DNA of 36,108 bases from JAAFIP01 sp043772355. Its GTDB lineage: Bacteria > Pseudomonadota > Gammaproteobacteria > Burkholderiales > Burkholderiaceae_C. The notes beneath the pieces are model-generated. The model was given only the letters and a program-made list of their open reading frames with translations. It searched no databases and was not told the DNA's origin. This document shows positions 8,198 through 16,340 of the stretch, piece by piece (the stretch's first letter is position 1; every line of letters starts with the position of its first letter). The position numbers and the translations under genes are program-made. The DNA lies in NCBI GenBank assembly GCA_043772355.1, contig JAYVGI010000232.1, positions 1 through 36,108 of the forward strand, written 5' to 3'.

Positions 8198-9786
8198 TCC
8201 AAGCCCTCCTCCACCAGCTCCGCCGCCCGCAGCAGCGCGCGGGCTTTGGCTTCGGTTTCTTTCCATTCCATCTCAGGCACCGAGTCGGCCACGATGCCCG
8301 CTGCCGCCTGCACGTACAGCGTGCCGTCTTTGATGATGCCAGTGCGAATCGCTATGGCAATGTCCATGTCGCCTGCGAAGCTGAGGTAGCCGCAGGCACC
8401 GCCGTAGATGCCGCGTTTGGTGGGTTCTAGCTGGTCTATCATTTCCATGGCGTGCACCTTGGGCGCGCCGGTCAGGGTACCGGCGGGGAAGGTGGCTTTG
8501 AGTACGTCCATGCTGGTCATGTCGTCTTTCAAAATGCCTTCGACATTGCTGACGATGTGCATCACATGGCTGTAGCGCTCTACCTGGAAGGCTTCGGTTA
8601 CCTTCACGCTGCCGATTTTGGCGATGCGGCCAATGTCGTTGCGCGCCAGGTCGATCAACATCACATGCTCGGCACGCTCTTTCGGGTCGGCCAGCAGTTC
8701 GACTTCGGTGGCCTTGTCGGCCTCAGGTGTTGCGGCGCGGGGGCGGGTGCCTGCGAGAGGGCGAATGGTGACGCGACGCGCCCCCACGCTTGCCACAACG
8801 CGAGCTGCGCTGCCCCCCGAGGGGGCCCTCGCGCCTTGGGACGGCCCGGCGGCGCTCGCAGTTTGCGCGCCACCCGCATCTACCCACTCCATCCGCACCA
8901 GGATTTCTGGCGACGCACCAACGATATGAAAGTCCCCCATGTGGTAGTAGTACATGTAGGGCGAGGGGTTGAGTGATCGCAGCGCGCGGTACAGCGACAG
9001 AGGCGACTCGGTATAGCGCTTTTTGATGCGCTGGCCCACCTGCACCTGCATAAAGTCGCCCGCCTCGATCAACTCTTTGGCACGCGCTGCGGCCTTCAAA
9101 TAGTCGTGCTTGGCAAACTCGCGCTCTACCGGGTGGTCTTGTGACTGCTTCACCACCGGGGCGGTCACGCTGTAGCGCAACTGCTCTTTGAGCTCGCGCA
9201 GGCGTTTTTTGGCCTGCGAGTAGGCCTCGGGTTTAGCCGGGTCGGCGTAGACGATGAGGTAGAGCTTGCCGCTGAGGTTGTCGATCACCGCCAACTCTTC
9301 GCACAGCAGCAGCATGATGTCGGGGCAGCCCAAGGTGTCGGGCGGGCAGGATTTTTCCAGCTTCTTTTCAATATAGCGCACCGTGTCGTAACCGAAGTAG
9401 CCTGCCAGCCCGCCGCAAAAACGCGGCAGGCCGGGGCGCAGCGCTACTTTGAAGCGCGACTGGAACGCCTCAATGGCATCCAGCGGGTTGCCGGGGATGG
9501 TCTCTTGCAGCACGCCGTCGGTCAGCACCTCAGTTTTGGCCTCTGCGCCAAAGCCGCTGGCGCGCAGCACGGTGCGCGCGGGCAGACCAATAAAGCTGTA
9601 GCGGCCAAAGCGCTCACCGCCGACAACGGATTCGAGCAAGAAACTGTGCTTGCCCTGGTTCTTGCTGTATGCAAGTTTGAGGTACAGCGACAGCGGGGTT
9701 TCCAGGTCGGCAAAGGCCTCGGCGACTAAGGGGATGCGGTTAAAGCCCTGGCTTTGCAGGCTTTTGAATTCAAGTTCGGTGATCAT
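8194..9786 (-). CDS. trpE: Anthranilate synthase component I, with an in-frame repeat insertion
   Basis: This 530-residue enzyme converts chorismate and ammonia (from TrpG) to anthranilate, the first step of tryptophan synthesis. It carries the feedback-binding LLES (50-53), a full chorismate-binding domain with MQVQVGQRI, PSPYMYY, IRPLAGTRPR, DLARNDIGR, TLTGAPKVHAMEMI and the terminal AGIVADSVPE region. Between ILVRME and VTIRPLAGT, where relatives have only a few residues, about 37 Ala/Gly/Arg-rich residues (301-337) are inserted. The DNA under them is an R2 repeat, so the frame has absorbed a mobile-type sequence. A Trp-containing leader peptide lies upstream, and the stop overlaps the start of the GxxExxY gene as ATGA. 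Confidence 0.95.
   Translation of the reverse strand: MITELEFKSLQSQGFNRIPLVAEAFADLETPLSLYLKLAYSKNQGKHSFLLESVVGGERFGRYSFIGLPARTVLRASGFGAEAKTEVLTDGVLQETIPGNPLDAIEAFQSRFKVALRPGLPRFCGGLAGYFGYDTVRYIEKKLEKSCPPDTLGCPDIMLLLCEELAVIDNLSGKLYLIVYADPAKPEAYSQAKKRLRELKEQLRYSVTAPVVKQSQDHPVEREFAKHDYLKAAARAKELIEAGDFMQVQVGQRIKKRYTESPLSLYRALRSLNPSPYMYYYHMGDFHIVGASPEILVRMEWVDAGGAQTASAAGPSQGARAPSGGSAARVVASVGARRVTIRPLAGTRPRAATPEADKATEVELLADPKERAEHVMLIDLARNDIGRIAKIGSVKVTEAFQVERYSHVMHIVSNVEGILKDDMTSMDVLKATFPAGTLTGAPKVHAMEMIDQLEPTKRGIYGGACGYLSFAGDMDIAIAIRTGIIKDGTLYVQAAAGIVADSVPEMEWKETEAKARALLRAAELVEEGLE
8781..8862 (-). repeat. R2 palindromic repeat inside trpE
   Basis: This is a GC-rich unit of about 70-85 bases centred on the palindrome GCCCCCTCGGGGGGC, with the flanks CCGTCCCAAGG and AGCGTGGGGGC. 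The same unit occurs in glpK at 20507-20570 in the opposite orientation relative to the gene. I know this type of sequence as a common intergenic repeat in Comamonadaceae. Confidence 0.75.
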
Positions 9787-9870
9787 GGGGATGTCCTATT
9801 GCGGTGGCCAAGGGGCTGGATAAAAGCCATGGCAGTGTTCATTCAACGGTGCTTGACAGGCAAGCGCGGG

Positions 9871-9887
9871 GCGCGGCGTGGCCGCGC
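9871..9887 (-). promoter_or_regulatory. Hairpin in the trpE leader, candidate attenuator element
   Basis: A perfect 7-bp stem (GCGCGGC/GCCGCGC) with a 3-base loop lies 12 bases after the leader-peptide stop. Part of it (ACGCC) could pair instead with GGCGT, which overlaps the second Trp codon region of the leader, giving two competing folds. There is no T-run after the hairpin, so it is not a canonical intrinsic terminator; control could be Rho-dependent or translational. Confidence 0.4.
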
Positions 9888-9898
9888 GGTCAATAAAT

Positions 9899-9982
9899 TT
9901 AGACTGGCTTACGCCACAGCCAAGCTCCCCGGCTCGGAACGAGCCTGGCAAGCGCTTTGAGGTATTGACGCAACATGAACAT
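9899..9982 (-). CDS. trpL: trp leader peptide (27 residues, Trp-Leu-Trp)
   Basis: This short frame lies 112 bases upstream of trpE on the same strand, starting ATG at 9982 (a second ATG is at 9976) and ending in TAA. It encodes 27 residues ending GAWLWRKPV. Two Trp codons three positions apart near the end of a short ORF, followed by hairpins and a trp gene, are the hallmark of ribosome-mediated attenuation: low charged tRNA-Trp stalls the ribosome at these codons. AAGG lies 9 bases before the second ATG. A TACACT -10-like box ends only 7 bases before the first ATG, so the transcript may be nearly leaderless. Confidence 0.6.
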   Translation of the reverse strand: MFMLRQYLKALARLVPSRGAWLWRKPV

Positions 9983-10115
9983 GGGCCTTAGTGTAGCAAA
10001 TCACACTTGCCTGTGGAGTTAATTCTTTGGTAGTACGTGCTTTCCCACCTACCGCTTCATTGCCTGTAGTTCAGAATGTACCGTTGGTAAGAACCATTGG
10101 CTTAGAAAGTACTTA
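9983..10115. promoter_or_regulatory. Divergent promoter region between trpE leader and the first chalcone-isomerase-like gene
   Basis: Together with the leader this fills the 329-base gap between trpE and the plus-strand gene at 10116. The minus strand shows TACACT (9990-9995) as a candidate -10 for the trp leader with a poor -35. No TrpR-type palindrome is evident. Nothing specific is recognisable for the plus-strand gene. Confidence 0.35.
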
Positions 10116-10739
10116 ATGAACTTGAACACGATGTCCCATAAATACCGCAGCCTGTGCGTGATCGCTTCGCTGTGCCTCCTTCAAAGCGCTGCCATTGCGG
10201 CCACTACCGATCTGGCGGGTGTGCCCTATGAGGATGCGGTCGAAGTACGCGGCGGCAAACTGGTGCTCAACGGTGCGGGTATTCGCTATAAAGCGGTATT
10301 CAAGGTCTACACCGCCGGCCTGTACTTGGGCAAAAAAGCCAGCACACCGCAGGAGGTGTTGAGCCAAGGTGGCAGCAAACGCCTGAGCCTGACCATGCTG
10401 CGTGACGTGGATGCCTCCGAGCTGGGCAAACTCTTCATCCATGGCTTGGAAGACAATACTCCCCGCAACGAGTCCATCCGCATCGTGCCGTCCATGATGC
10501 GCATGAGCCAGGCGTTTACCGACTACAAAAGGGTCAACGCTGGCGATACCATCTTGATGGACTGGATTCCCGGTACCGGCACGGTCATCAGCATCAAGGG
10601 CAAGGTGTTTGGCGAGCCCTTCAAGGAGCCTGAGTTTTTCAATGCCCTGCTCAATATTTGGCTGGGTAAGTCACCGGCTGACTGGAAGCTCAAAGAAGCC
10701 TTGCTGGGACAAAAAACGCAGACCAGCAACGCCAATTAA
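10116..10739 (+). CDS. Secreted chalcone-isomerase-like protein, copy 1
   Basis: This 207-residue protein has an N-terminal signal peptide (hydrophobic SLCVIASLCLLQSAAIA, probable cleavage near residue 30). A chalcone-isomerase-like domain follows: VLNGAGIRYKAVFKVYTAGLYLGKK, LTMLRDVDASELGKLF, and DTILMDWIPGTGTVISIKGK near the C-terminus. Bacterial members are periplasmic and of unknown substrate; true flavonoid chemistry should not be assumed. A paralogue with the same layout follows 183 bases downstream on the same strand, so this is a tandem duplication. The first of two nearby ATGs is used; the second (residue 6) is equally possible. Confidence 0.85.
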   Translation: MNLNTMSHKYRSLCVIASLCLLQSAAIAATTDLAGVPYEDAVEVRGGKLVLNGAGIRYKAVFKVYTAGLYLGKKASTPQEVLSQGGSKRLSLTMLRDVDASELGKLFIHGLEDNTPRNESIRIVPSMMRMSQAFTDYKRVNAGDTILMDWIPGTGTVISIKGKVFGEPFKEPEFFNALLNIWLGKSPADWKLKEALLGQKTQTSNAN

Positions 10740-10922
10740 CGCGGCAGTCCTGCTTACACGGAAGGGGCTCGCTTGTTGCTACACAGCGGCACCCCCAAAC
10801 CGTCTCAGTCGAGACAAAAGAGCCGCCTTACGGTGTAAACCCTGTAATACGCAAAGCTTATTGCACGCATACTTTTCCCCATTGCGTGCCACCATGGCGT
10901 GTCATTACAGGAGATCAAACCA

Positions 10923-11537
10923 ATGGCCATCCGTCAAAAATGCTTCATGTGGGCGCTGTCTTTAGCGCTGGGCATGGCCGCCGCGAGCGCGGGGGCGCAA
11001 ACCACTATTGCAGGGATCAAATACGAGCCCGAGGTGAGCTTGGGAGGGCAAAAACTACTGCTCAATGGCGCGGGGGTACGTTTTCGTGCGGTATTTAAGG
11101 TGTATGCGGCGGGTCTGTACACCCCGGGGAAAATCACCGAAAACGAAGATGTGATCAAAACCAGCACCGCCAGCCGCTTGCATTTGGTGGCCCTGCGCGA
11201 TGTGGGCGGCGAAGAGTTTGGCAAGCTGTTTGTACGCGGCATGGAGGCCAACGCCACGCGCGAAGAGTTTGCCAAGTCGATCAGTTCGGTGGTGCGGATG
11301 GGGCAAATATTCTCGGATGCCAAACTGTTCAAACAGGGCGATGTGATTTTGATGGACTACGTGCCGGGCACGGGTACCGTCATCAGCCACAAGGGCAAAC
11401 CCCTGGGCGATGCCTTCAAAGAAGCCGACTTTCACTCTTTGCTGATGAAAATCTGGTTCGGCCCCAAGCCAGCAGACGAAGCCCTGCGCGGGGCCCTGCT
11501 GGGCCAGAAAACCAGCGCCAACAGCAATGTGAACTAG
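10923..11537 (+). CDS. Secreted chalcone-isomerase-like protein, copy 2
   Basis: This is a 204-residue paralogue of the gene at 10116-10739, sharing LLLNGAGVRFRAVFKVYAAGLY, ALRDVGGEEFGKLFVRGME, DVILMDYVPGTGTVIS and the LLGQKT near the end. The ATG at 10923 is chosen because AGGAGATC lies upstream at a good distance and because it starts directly at the signal peptide (MWALSLALGMAAASAGAQ). The two copies are clearly diverged, so the duplication is old and both are probably functional. The last four bases overlap the end of the convergent gph gene. Confidence 0.87.
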   Translation: MAIRQKCFMWALSLALGMAAASAGAQTTIAGIKYEPEVSLGGQKLLLNGAGVRFRAVFKVYAAGLYTPGKITENEDVIKTSTASRLHLVALRDVGGEEFGKLFVRGMEANATREEFAKSISSVVRMGQIFSDAKLFKQGDVILMDYVPGTGTVISHKGKPLGDAFKEADFHSLLMKIWFGPKPADEALRGALLGQKTSANSNVN

Positions 11538-12232
11538 GCCAGGTACTGCGCCAGCTCGGCCATAGAGCCGATATGCGCCATCGCGCTGACCTGGCGAATG
11601 TCCTCGCCATGGTTATAACCGTAGGTGACCAACACCACGGGGCACAGCGCCGCATGCGCCGCCTGTGCGTCGTTGTGGCTGTCGCCCACCATCAGCGTAT
11701 GCGTGGGCAAGGTGCCCAGCGCCTGGCAAGTTTTTAAAAGCGGCAATGGGTCAGGCTTTTTGCGTGCAAACGCGTCGCCGCCAAACACATGGCTAAAGTA
11801 GCCGTCCAGCCCTTTGGCTTTGAGCAAGGGCAGGGCGAATGCGGTGGGTTTGTTGGTCAGGCAGGCCAGCTTGAGGCCTGCGTTTTGCATCAGCTGCAAG
11901 CCCTGCACCACGCCCGCATAGACATGGCTGGCTTGCCCATTGACGGCCAGATAATGCTTTTGGTAGCTGGTGAATGCATCGTCAAACACTATATTTTTAA
12001 TAGCTGCTCCCGCAACATTCTTTATGGCTAACGGCCTTTTCAATACAAAATCCAGGGTGCTTTGTATCAAATGCTCGCTACCCTTGCCTACGGTGCGCTC
12101 AATAAAACCTCGGTCCACCGCCGCGTGGCCAAAGTCGGCCAGCATCCAGTTGAGCGCTACCTCAAAGTCGCCCAGGGTGTCGATCATGGTGCCGTCCAGA
12201 TCGACGATGGCGGCGTGAAATTTTTGTGTCAT
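11534..12232 (-). CDS. gph: Phosphoglycolate phosphatase (HAD family), with R1 in frame
   Basis: This 232-residue HAD phosphatase removes phosphate from 2-phosphoglycolate, a toxic by-product of DNA repair and photorespiratory-type reactions. The motifs are DLDGTMIDT (nucleophile Asp11), the TNKP loop (motif II), KKPDPLPLL (motif III Lys) and GDSHNDAQAA (motif IV). The position downstream of rpe on the same strand (108-base gap) is the classical rpe-gph arrangement. Between VGKGSEHLIQ and DDAFTSYQ the cap domain contains about 20 additional residues (63-83, with LAIKNVAGAAIKN) that coincide with an R1 repeat copy at 11989-12032. The frame is kept. Confidence 0.9.
   Translation of the reverse strand: MTQKFHAAIVDLDGTMIDTLGDFEVALNWMLADFGHAAVDRGFIERTVGKGSEHLIQSTLDFVLKRPLAIKNVAGAAIKNIVFDDAFTSYQKHYLAVNGQASHVYAGVVQGLQLMQNAGLKLACLTNKPTAFALPLLKAKGLDGYFSHVFGGDAFARKKPDPLPLLKTCQALGTLPTHTLMVGDSHNDAQAAHAALCPVVLVTYGYNHGEDIRQVSAMAHIGSMAELAQYLA
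11989..12032 (-). repeat. R1 repeat, copy inside gph
   Basis: On the minus strand, TTAGCCATAAAGAATGTTGC is followed by GGGAGCAGCTATT and ATATAG. It is oriented sense with the gene, unlike the lysE copy. Confidence 0.8.
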
Positions 12233-12339
12233 AAAGGGAGGCGGTGTGCCGTGGGGGTTAAAGGCGCAGGATAAGTCTGCGTTGCGCCTGCGAGGGTACT
12301 GCGGGTGCCAGGCGGCACGGTGCGTTGGGGGCGTAAAAA

Positions 12340-13023
12340 TCAGCGCAAAGCCGCGCGCATCTGGTCCACCACCGCTTTGTAATCGGGTTTGCCAAAGATC
12401 GCGCTGCCCGCCACAAAGGTGTCGGCCCCGGCATCGGCCACGCGGCGAATGTTGTCGGCCTTGATGCCGCCGTCTACCTCCAGGCGAATGTCTTTGCCGC
12501 TGGCATCGATGCGTTTGCGAATGGCTTCGATCTTGCGCAGCGCGCTATCGATAAAAGACTGGCCACCAAAGCCGGGGTTCACGCTCATCACCATGATGAG
12601 GTCGATATCGTCGATCACCCAGTCCAGCACGTCCAGCGGCTCGGCGGGGTTAAACACCAGGCCGGGTTGGCACCCAGCGGCGCGGATGGCCTGGATGCTG
12701 CGGTGCACATGGCCGCTGGCATCGGGGTGAAAGCTGATGATGTCCGCCCCTGCCTTGGCAAAGGCTTCGGCCAGCGCGTCCACCGGCTGCACCATCAGGT
12801 GCACGTCCATGGGCACGGCGGTGCCATCTGCCCTTTTGGCATGCGGCTTGATGGCCTGGCAGATCATCGGGCCGAAGGTGAGGTTGGGCACGTAGTGGTT
12901 GTCCATCACGTCAAAGTGGATCCAGTCGGCTCCTGCGGCGATGACGTTTTTGACCTCGTCGCCCAAACGGGCAAAGTCGGCGGCGAGGATGGAGGGCGCA
13001 ATGCGCAAGGTGGAGCGTGACAT
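12340..13023 (-). CDS. rpe: Ribulose-phosphate 3-epimerase
   Basis: This 227-residue TIM-barrel enzyme interconverts D-ribulose 5-phosphate and D-xylulose 5-phosphate in the pentose phosphate and Calvin pathways. Visible signatures are IAPSILAADFARLGDE, the DWIHFDVMDNHYVPN metal-binding strand (His, Asp), DVHLMV, the VMSVNPGFGGQSFI phosphate loop and LEVDGGI near the C-terminus with FVAGSAIFG. The ATG at 13023 is chosen for homology; the frame extends upstream to 13086 without support. It is the likely first gene of an rpe-gph operon. The 184 bases upstream to the M48 gene hold its promoter but no gene I can recognise. Confidence 0.95.
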   Translation of the reverse strand: MSRSTLRIAPSILAADFARLGDEVKNVIAAGADWIHFDVMDNHYVPNLTFGPMICQAIKPHAKRADGTAVPMDVHLMVQPVDALAEAFAKAGADIISFHPDASGHVHRSIQAIRAAGCQPGLVFNPAEPLDVLDWVIDDIDLIMVMSVNPGFGGQSFIDSALRKIEAIRKRIDASGKDIRLEVDGGIKADNIRRVADAGADTFVAGSAIFGKPDYKAVVDQMRAALR

Positions 13024-13207
13024 AAGGCGTAGTCTACAAAATAATGGGGGAGTGACGATGCGTGGACAAATAGGTACGGGATACAAAGCGGGCTGGGATG
13101 TAACTGCAAATGGCGTTCAGGGCTGCGGTAAAGCAGTGATTCGTAAATGCGTTAAGGCGGTTACACGGCAGAACGTATTTTCTCACTGCCGGGGTTACCG
13201 CACACCT

Positions 13208-14272
13208 CTAGCGCGCCGCTTGGCGAAATTTTTCCATCCGCTCTTCGTCTGCCGGGTGGGAAGAGATGATGGAAATACCCAGCGGGGTGGATTTGTCTTT
13301 GGTTTGTTGCTCGGCCCGCATGGCCTGGAAAAACTTCACCATCACCAGCGGCGAGATGCGGTTGGCCTGCATAAAACGGATGGCGTGGGCATCGGCTTCG
13401 CGCTCGGCATCGCGGCTGTAGGCGGCGCCGCCCAGCAGCAGCGGCGCGGTGGTGATCAGGCTGCCGTAGTCGCCAAAGGCAATCGACAAAACCCCTTGCA
13501 GCACGCCCAGTTGCACCAGCTGGCGCATGCCGTGGCGCAGGGTCACGTGGCCTATCTCATGGCCCAGCACACCCAGCACCACCTCGTCGTCGTTCACCAG
13601 CTTGACCAGCTCATCGGTCAGCACCATGGTGCCGCCGGGCAGGGCAAATGCGTTGGGGCCAATTTTGGACTTGCGAAACTCCAGCCGGTAGGTGGGCACG
13701 CCTTGCGGGTAGGCGGCCTGCATGGCCGCGCCAAAGCGCTGGCGCAGGCGGGTTTGCGTCTCTGGCGGTAGTTGGCTGGGCTGCATCCAGGTGCCGTCAA
13801 TCTGCGCCAGGGCGTTGCGGCCCAGCGCTTCGTCTACCGACAGCGGAATCCACCTGGCAATGCCTCGCGCTGCGGCAGGCAGGCCCCACTGGTAGGCAGC
13901 GGCCAAGATAGCCACTACGGCGGCCATGGCGACCAGCACGCCGCGCCAGCTTTGCTGCGCGCGCACCACCCAGCTCTCGGCCTGGGGCAAATAGGCCGCC
14001 GCCCAGGCATCGTAGGCCGCCGGGTCTTGGGCATGCAGCTGGCCACCATCGGGCAACTCGATGATGCGCGCGCCGTGCTTTGTGCGCTCGGGCCAACGGA
14101 TGCTCTTGACGGGTATTTTTTGCATCAAAACGCCGTCTAGCCCATTATTCAATTGCGCAAACAGCTCTGAAATACATAGCGCAACAGGTGCTGCTTTGCT
14201 GCTGTGGCCATCAAAATAGCGCAGCGCGATGGCGTGGGCGGGCGTGGAGCTTTGTAGCGGCAGCACGCTCAC
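13208..14272 (-). CDS. M48-family membrane metallopeptidase, with R1 in frame
   Basis: This 354-residue protein has an N-terminal soluble part ending WPERTKHGARI, one strong membrane segment (about 110-130), then an M48 peptidase domain with the zinc site HEIGH (238-242) and the downstream Glu in RDAEREADAHA. Family members degrade misfolded envelope proteins; the substrate here is unknown. The ATG overlaps the stop of the DUF898 gene (ATGA type), so the two are translated together, probably as a membrane module. Residues about 31-47 (ALCISELFAQLNNGLDG) are encoded by an R1 repeat copy at 14135-14182, in a region where relatives have a shorter, different beta segment. Confidence 0.88.
   Translation of the reverse strand: MSVLPLQSSTPAHAIALRYFDGHSSKAAPVALCISELFAQLNNGLDGVLMQKIPVKSIRWPERTKHGARIIELPDGGQLHAQDPAAYDAWAAAYLPQAESWVVRAQQSWRGVLVAMAAVVAILAAAYQWGLPAAARGIARWIPLSVDEALGRNALAQIDGTWMQPSQLPPETQTRLRQRFGAAMQAAYPQGVPTYRLEFRKSKIGPNAFALPGGTMVLTDELVKLVNDDEVVLGVLGHEIGHVTLRHGMRQLVQLGVLQGVLSIAFGDYGSLITTAPLLLGGAAYSRDAEREADAHAIRFMQANRISPLVMVKFFQAMRAEQQTKDKSTPLGISIISSHPADEERMEKFRQAAR
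14135..14182 (+). repeat. R1 repeat, copy inside the M48 peptidase gene
   Basis: TCTAGCCCATTATTCAATTG, then CGCAAACAGCTCTGAAATAC and ATAGCGC follow the R1 consensus, with a more diverged centre. It is antisense to the gene, as in the carboxyltransferase, and read in the same frame as there (compare ALCISEL with ALLMSEL). Confidence 0.7.
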
Positions 14273-15486
14273 ATCCCCACGTCCAGGCCAAAAATATCTG
14301 CAGCCATATCGCCAGCCGCATCATGCTCACCTTTGCGGGCCGCGTCGGTCAGGGTGCTCAGGTCAATCCGCGCTTTCAGGTCAACGGCCTCGATCTGCAT
14401 GCGCTTGGTGGCCACGACGGCGAACGGCCAGTACAGGCCCATGGTGAGGATGATTAGAAAGTAGTTCTTGAACTGCAAGCCCATAAACCTGCGGGCGCTC
14501 AGCTCGCTTTTAAAGCGAAAGTAACGGTTACCGGTGCGCGACCAGAGCAGGTTTTGCATGCGGGCGGTAAAGAAGGCCCTGGGTGCAATATTGATCGCCA
14601 CCAAAAAGGCCAGCATCAAAGGCACCAGCGCAAGCAGCGCGCCACCCCCCAGCCTGGGGGTACCGCCCAGCAACAAGGTCGGCACCAGCACTGCGGCTGC
14701 GACACCAAACAGCCCGCCCAAACCCAGCACCACCAAGGCGGTGGTGCCAAAGACTTTGTAGGTGTCCCATGCGCCGCTGCGGTACTCGCTTTTGAGTGCG
14801 CCCCAGGCGTAGTGGTTGTGCTGGTAGCGCTTTAAACGCCAAAAGAAGTAGGGCAAAAAACAAGCCAATGCCACAAAGGCCAGGCCGCCACCCGCCAGGG
14901 CTGCACCTTCCAGGGCATTGTGCGGCTTGGCACCGTCATCGCCCAAGCTGAGTAGGGCACCGGGCAACAAAAACAGCGCTGCCGGAGGCACCAAACACAT
15001 ATAGGGCTCGGTCCAGCCTGCCTCTGCAAAGCGAAAGCGCATGCCGCGCCAACTGGTATTGGCCAGGCGAAACTTCATCGATGCGCGAAACAGCATGGGC
15101 CAGATGGCCAGCAGTGCCACCAAAGCGACCAGGCCGGCGATGGGCGCAACTTGCGCGGCTTTCGAATAGACCAGAAAAAACACGCCCACTATGGCGGTGC
15201 CGCGCAGCATCTTTTTGGGCTCCCCGTGAAAGTCCAGCGCGTGGTGATCAATGCGGGTGTTGCTGTAAAAATACTTGATGCGGCGCACCTTGGCCCAGGG
15301 CAGGTAGATACCGCAGGTGACCAAAATCAACAACAGATTGACCATCCAGATACGAAAATATTCTGAGCCTGTCGCGCTGAAACTCAGCGGATAGCTCTCG
15401 ATAGCGCCCAAAGGCAATGGCGCGCTCAGCGGGCTATTGCCCTGCTGCAGGGGCACGGCGGCGGTCGTGCCGGGCGGTGTATTCAT
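14269..15486 (-). CDS. DUF898 (YjgN-like) multi-pass inner-membrane protein
   Basis: This 405-residue protein is built of two similar halves, each with the DUF898/YjgN pattern of aromatic-rich repeats: YFRIWMVNLLLILVTCGIYLPWAKVRRIKYFY in the N-half and a related NYFLIILTMGLYWPFAVVATKRM motif in the C-half. About ten hydrophobic segments are visible. The function of the family is unknown. It overlaps the M48 peptidase start by four bases; this pairing is one I associate with the family, suggesting a membrane protein served by its own peptidase. The N-terminal 30 residues are polar and Pro/Ala-rich. Confidence 0.85.
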   Translation of the reverse strand: MNTPPGTTAAVPLQQGNSPLSAPLPLGAIESYPLSFSATGSEYFRIWMVNLLLILVTCGIYLPWAKVRRIKYFYSNTRIDHHALDFHGEPKKMLRGTAIVGVFFLVYSKAAQVAPIAGLVALVALLAIWPMLFRASMKFRLANTSWRGMRFRFAEAGWTEPYMCLVPPAALFLLPGALLSLGDDGAKPHNALEGAALAGGGLAFVALACFLPYFFWRLKRYQHNHYAWGALKSEYRSGAWDTYKVFGTTALVVLGLGGLFGVAAAVLVPTLLLGGTPRLGGGALLALVPLMLAFLVAINIAPRAFFTARMQNLLWSRTGNRYFRFKSELSARRFMGLQFKNYFLIILTMGLYWPFAVVATKRMQIEAVDLKARIDLSTLTDAARKGEHDAAGDMAADIFGLDVGM

Positions 15487-15633
15487 GGTTTTGCCTCCTG
15501 TGCGATCCCCAAGTCTCGCATTTTGTAATTAAATGTGCTCCATTATGGTTCGTCTTAAAGGACTTAGTCTCACTGCGAATGCCCTAAAATCAAATAAAGC
15601 ACAACGCATAACCTTCTTAGAAGCAGTCACACC

Positions 15634-16248
15634 ATGAAACTCATCGGCGCAGTTACCAGCCCTTACGCACGCAAAGTGCGTATCGTCATGTCAGAGAAAA
15701 GACTGGATTTTCAGTTTGTTGCAGAAGACGTGTGGTCGGCCACCAGCACCATCAGCGAATCCAACCCGCTGGGCAAGGTGCCCTGCTTGGTGATGGAAGG
15801 CGGCGAGGCGCTGTTTGACTCGCGTGTGATTGTGGAATACATCGACACCCTGTCCCCCGTGGGCAAGCTGATCCCCTCCATGGGCCGCGAGCGCGCCGAA
15901 GTGAAAACCTGGGAGGCCTTGGCCGACGGCGTGCTGGATGCCGCTATTTTGGCGCGCCTGGAAGCTACCTGGGCCGGTCGTACCGCCGAGCAGCGCAGTG
16001 CAGCGTGGATCGACCGTCAAATGGGCAAAATTACCACCAGCCTCAAAGCCATCAGCCACGGCTTGGGCGAGAAGGCCTACTGCGCGGGTGTGCACTTTAG
16101 CCTGGCCGACATCGCTGTAGGCTGTGTGCTGGGCTACCTGGACTTTCGCTTTCCGCAGATCAGCTGGCGCGCCGACTACCCCAACTTGGTCAAGCTGGAC
16201 GACAAGCTGGCTCTGCGCCAAAGCTTTATCGACACCAAGCCGGTCTAG
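15634..16248 (+). CDS. Glutathione S-transferase family protein (YibF-like)
   Basis: This 204-residue protein has an N-terminal thioredoxin-like domain (MKLIGAVTSPYARKVRIVM; NPLGKVPCLVMEGG with the cis-Pro; FDSRVIVEYIDTL with the conserved D/E-S/R pair) and an all-helical C-terminal domain (SLADIAVGCVLGYLDFRF). This is the canonical cytosolic GST layout, closest to the YibF group. The probable role is glutathione conjugation or peroxidase-type detoxification; the substrate is unknown. It stands alone, divergent from DUF898 and convergent with proC. The start is the ATG just before the conserved beta strand. Confidence 0.9.
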   Translation: MKLIGAVTSPYARKVRIVMSEKRLDFQFVAEDVWSATSTISESNPLGKVPCLVMEGGEALFDSRVIVEYIDTLSPVGKLIPSMGRERAEVKTWEALADGVLDAAILARLEATWAGRTAEQRSAAWIDRQMGKITTSLKAISHGLGEKAYCAGVHFSLADIAVGCVLGYLDFRFPQISWRADYPNLVKLDDKLALRQSFIDTKPV

Positions 16249-16266
16249 TTAAATTGAAGGCAAATT

Positions 16267-16314
16267 GGCCCACAGGCCAGTAAAACATCGCGGGCGAAGC
16301 TATTGAATAAACAG
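16267..16314 (+). repeat. R1 repeat, degenerate copy between the GST gene and proC
   Basis: CAGTAAAACATCGCGGGCGA and AGCTATTGAATAAACAGC align with the R1 centre (CAATAAAATATTGCGG, AGCAGCTATGAATT). It lies between two convergent gene ends, where a folded RNA could act as a shared 3' structure. Confidence 0.5.
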
Positions 16315-16340
16315 CTGGTAAATGCCAAGCTCCCGTGCTT

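Noticed and set aside
9871..9887. Intrinsic terminator in the trp leader
   Set aside because: The stem is good but no U-tract follows, so it is listed only as a candidate attenuator hairpin.
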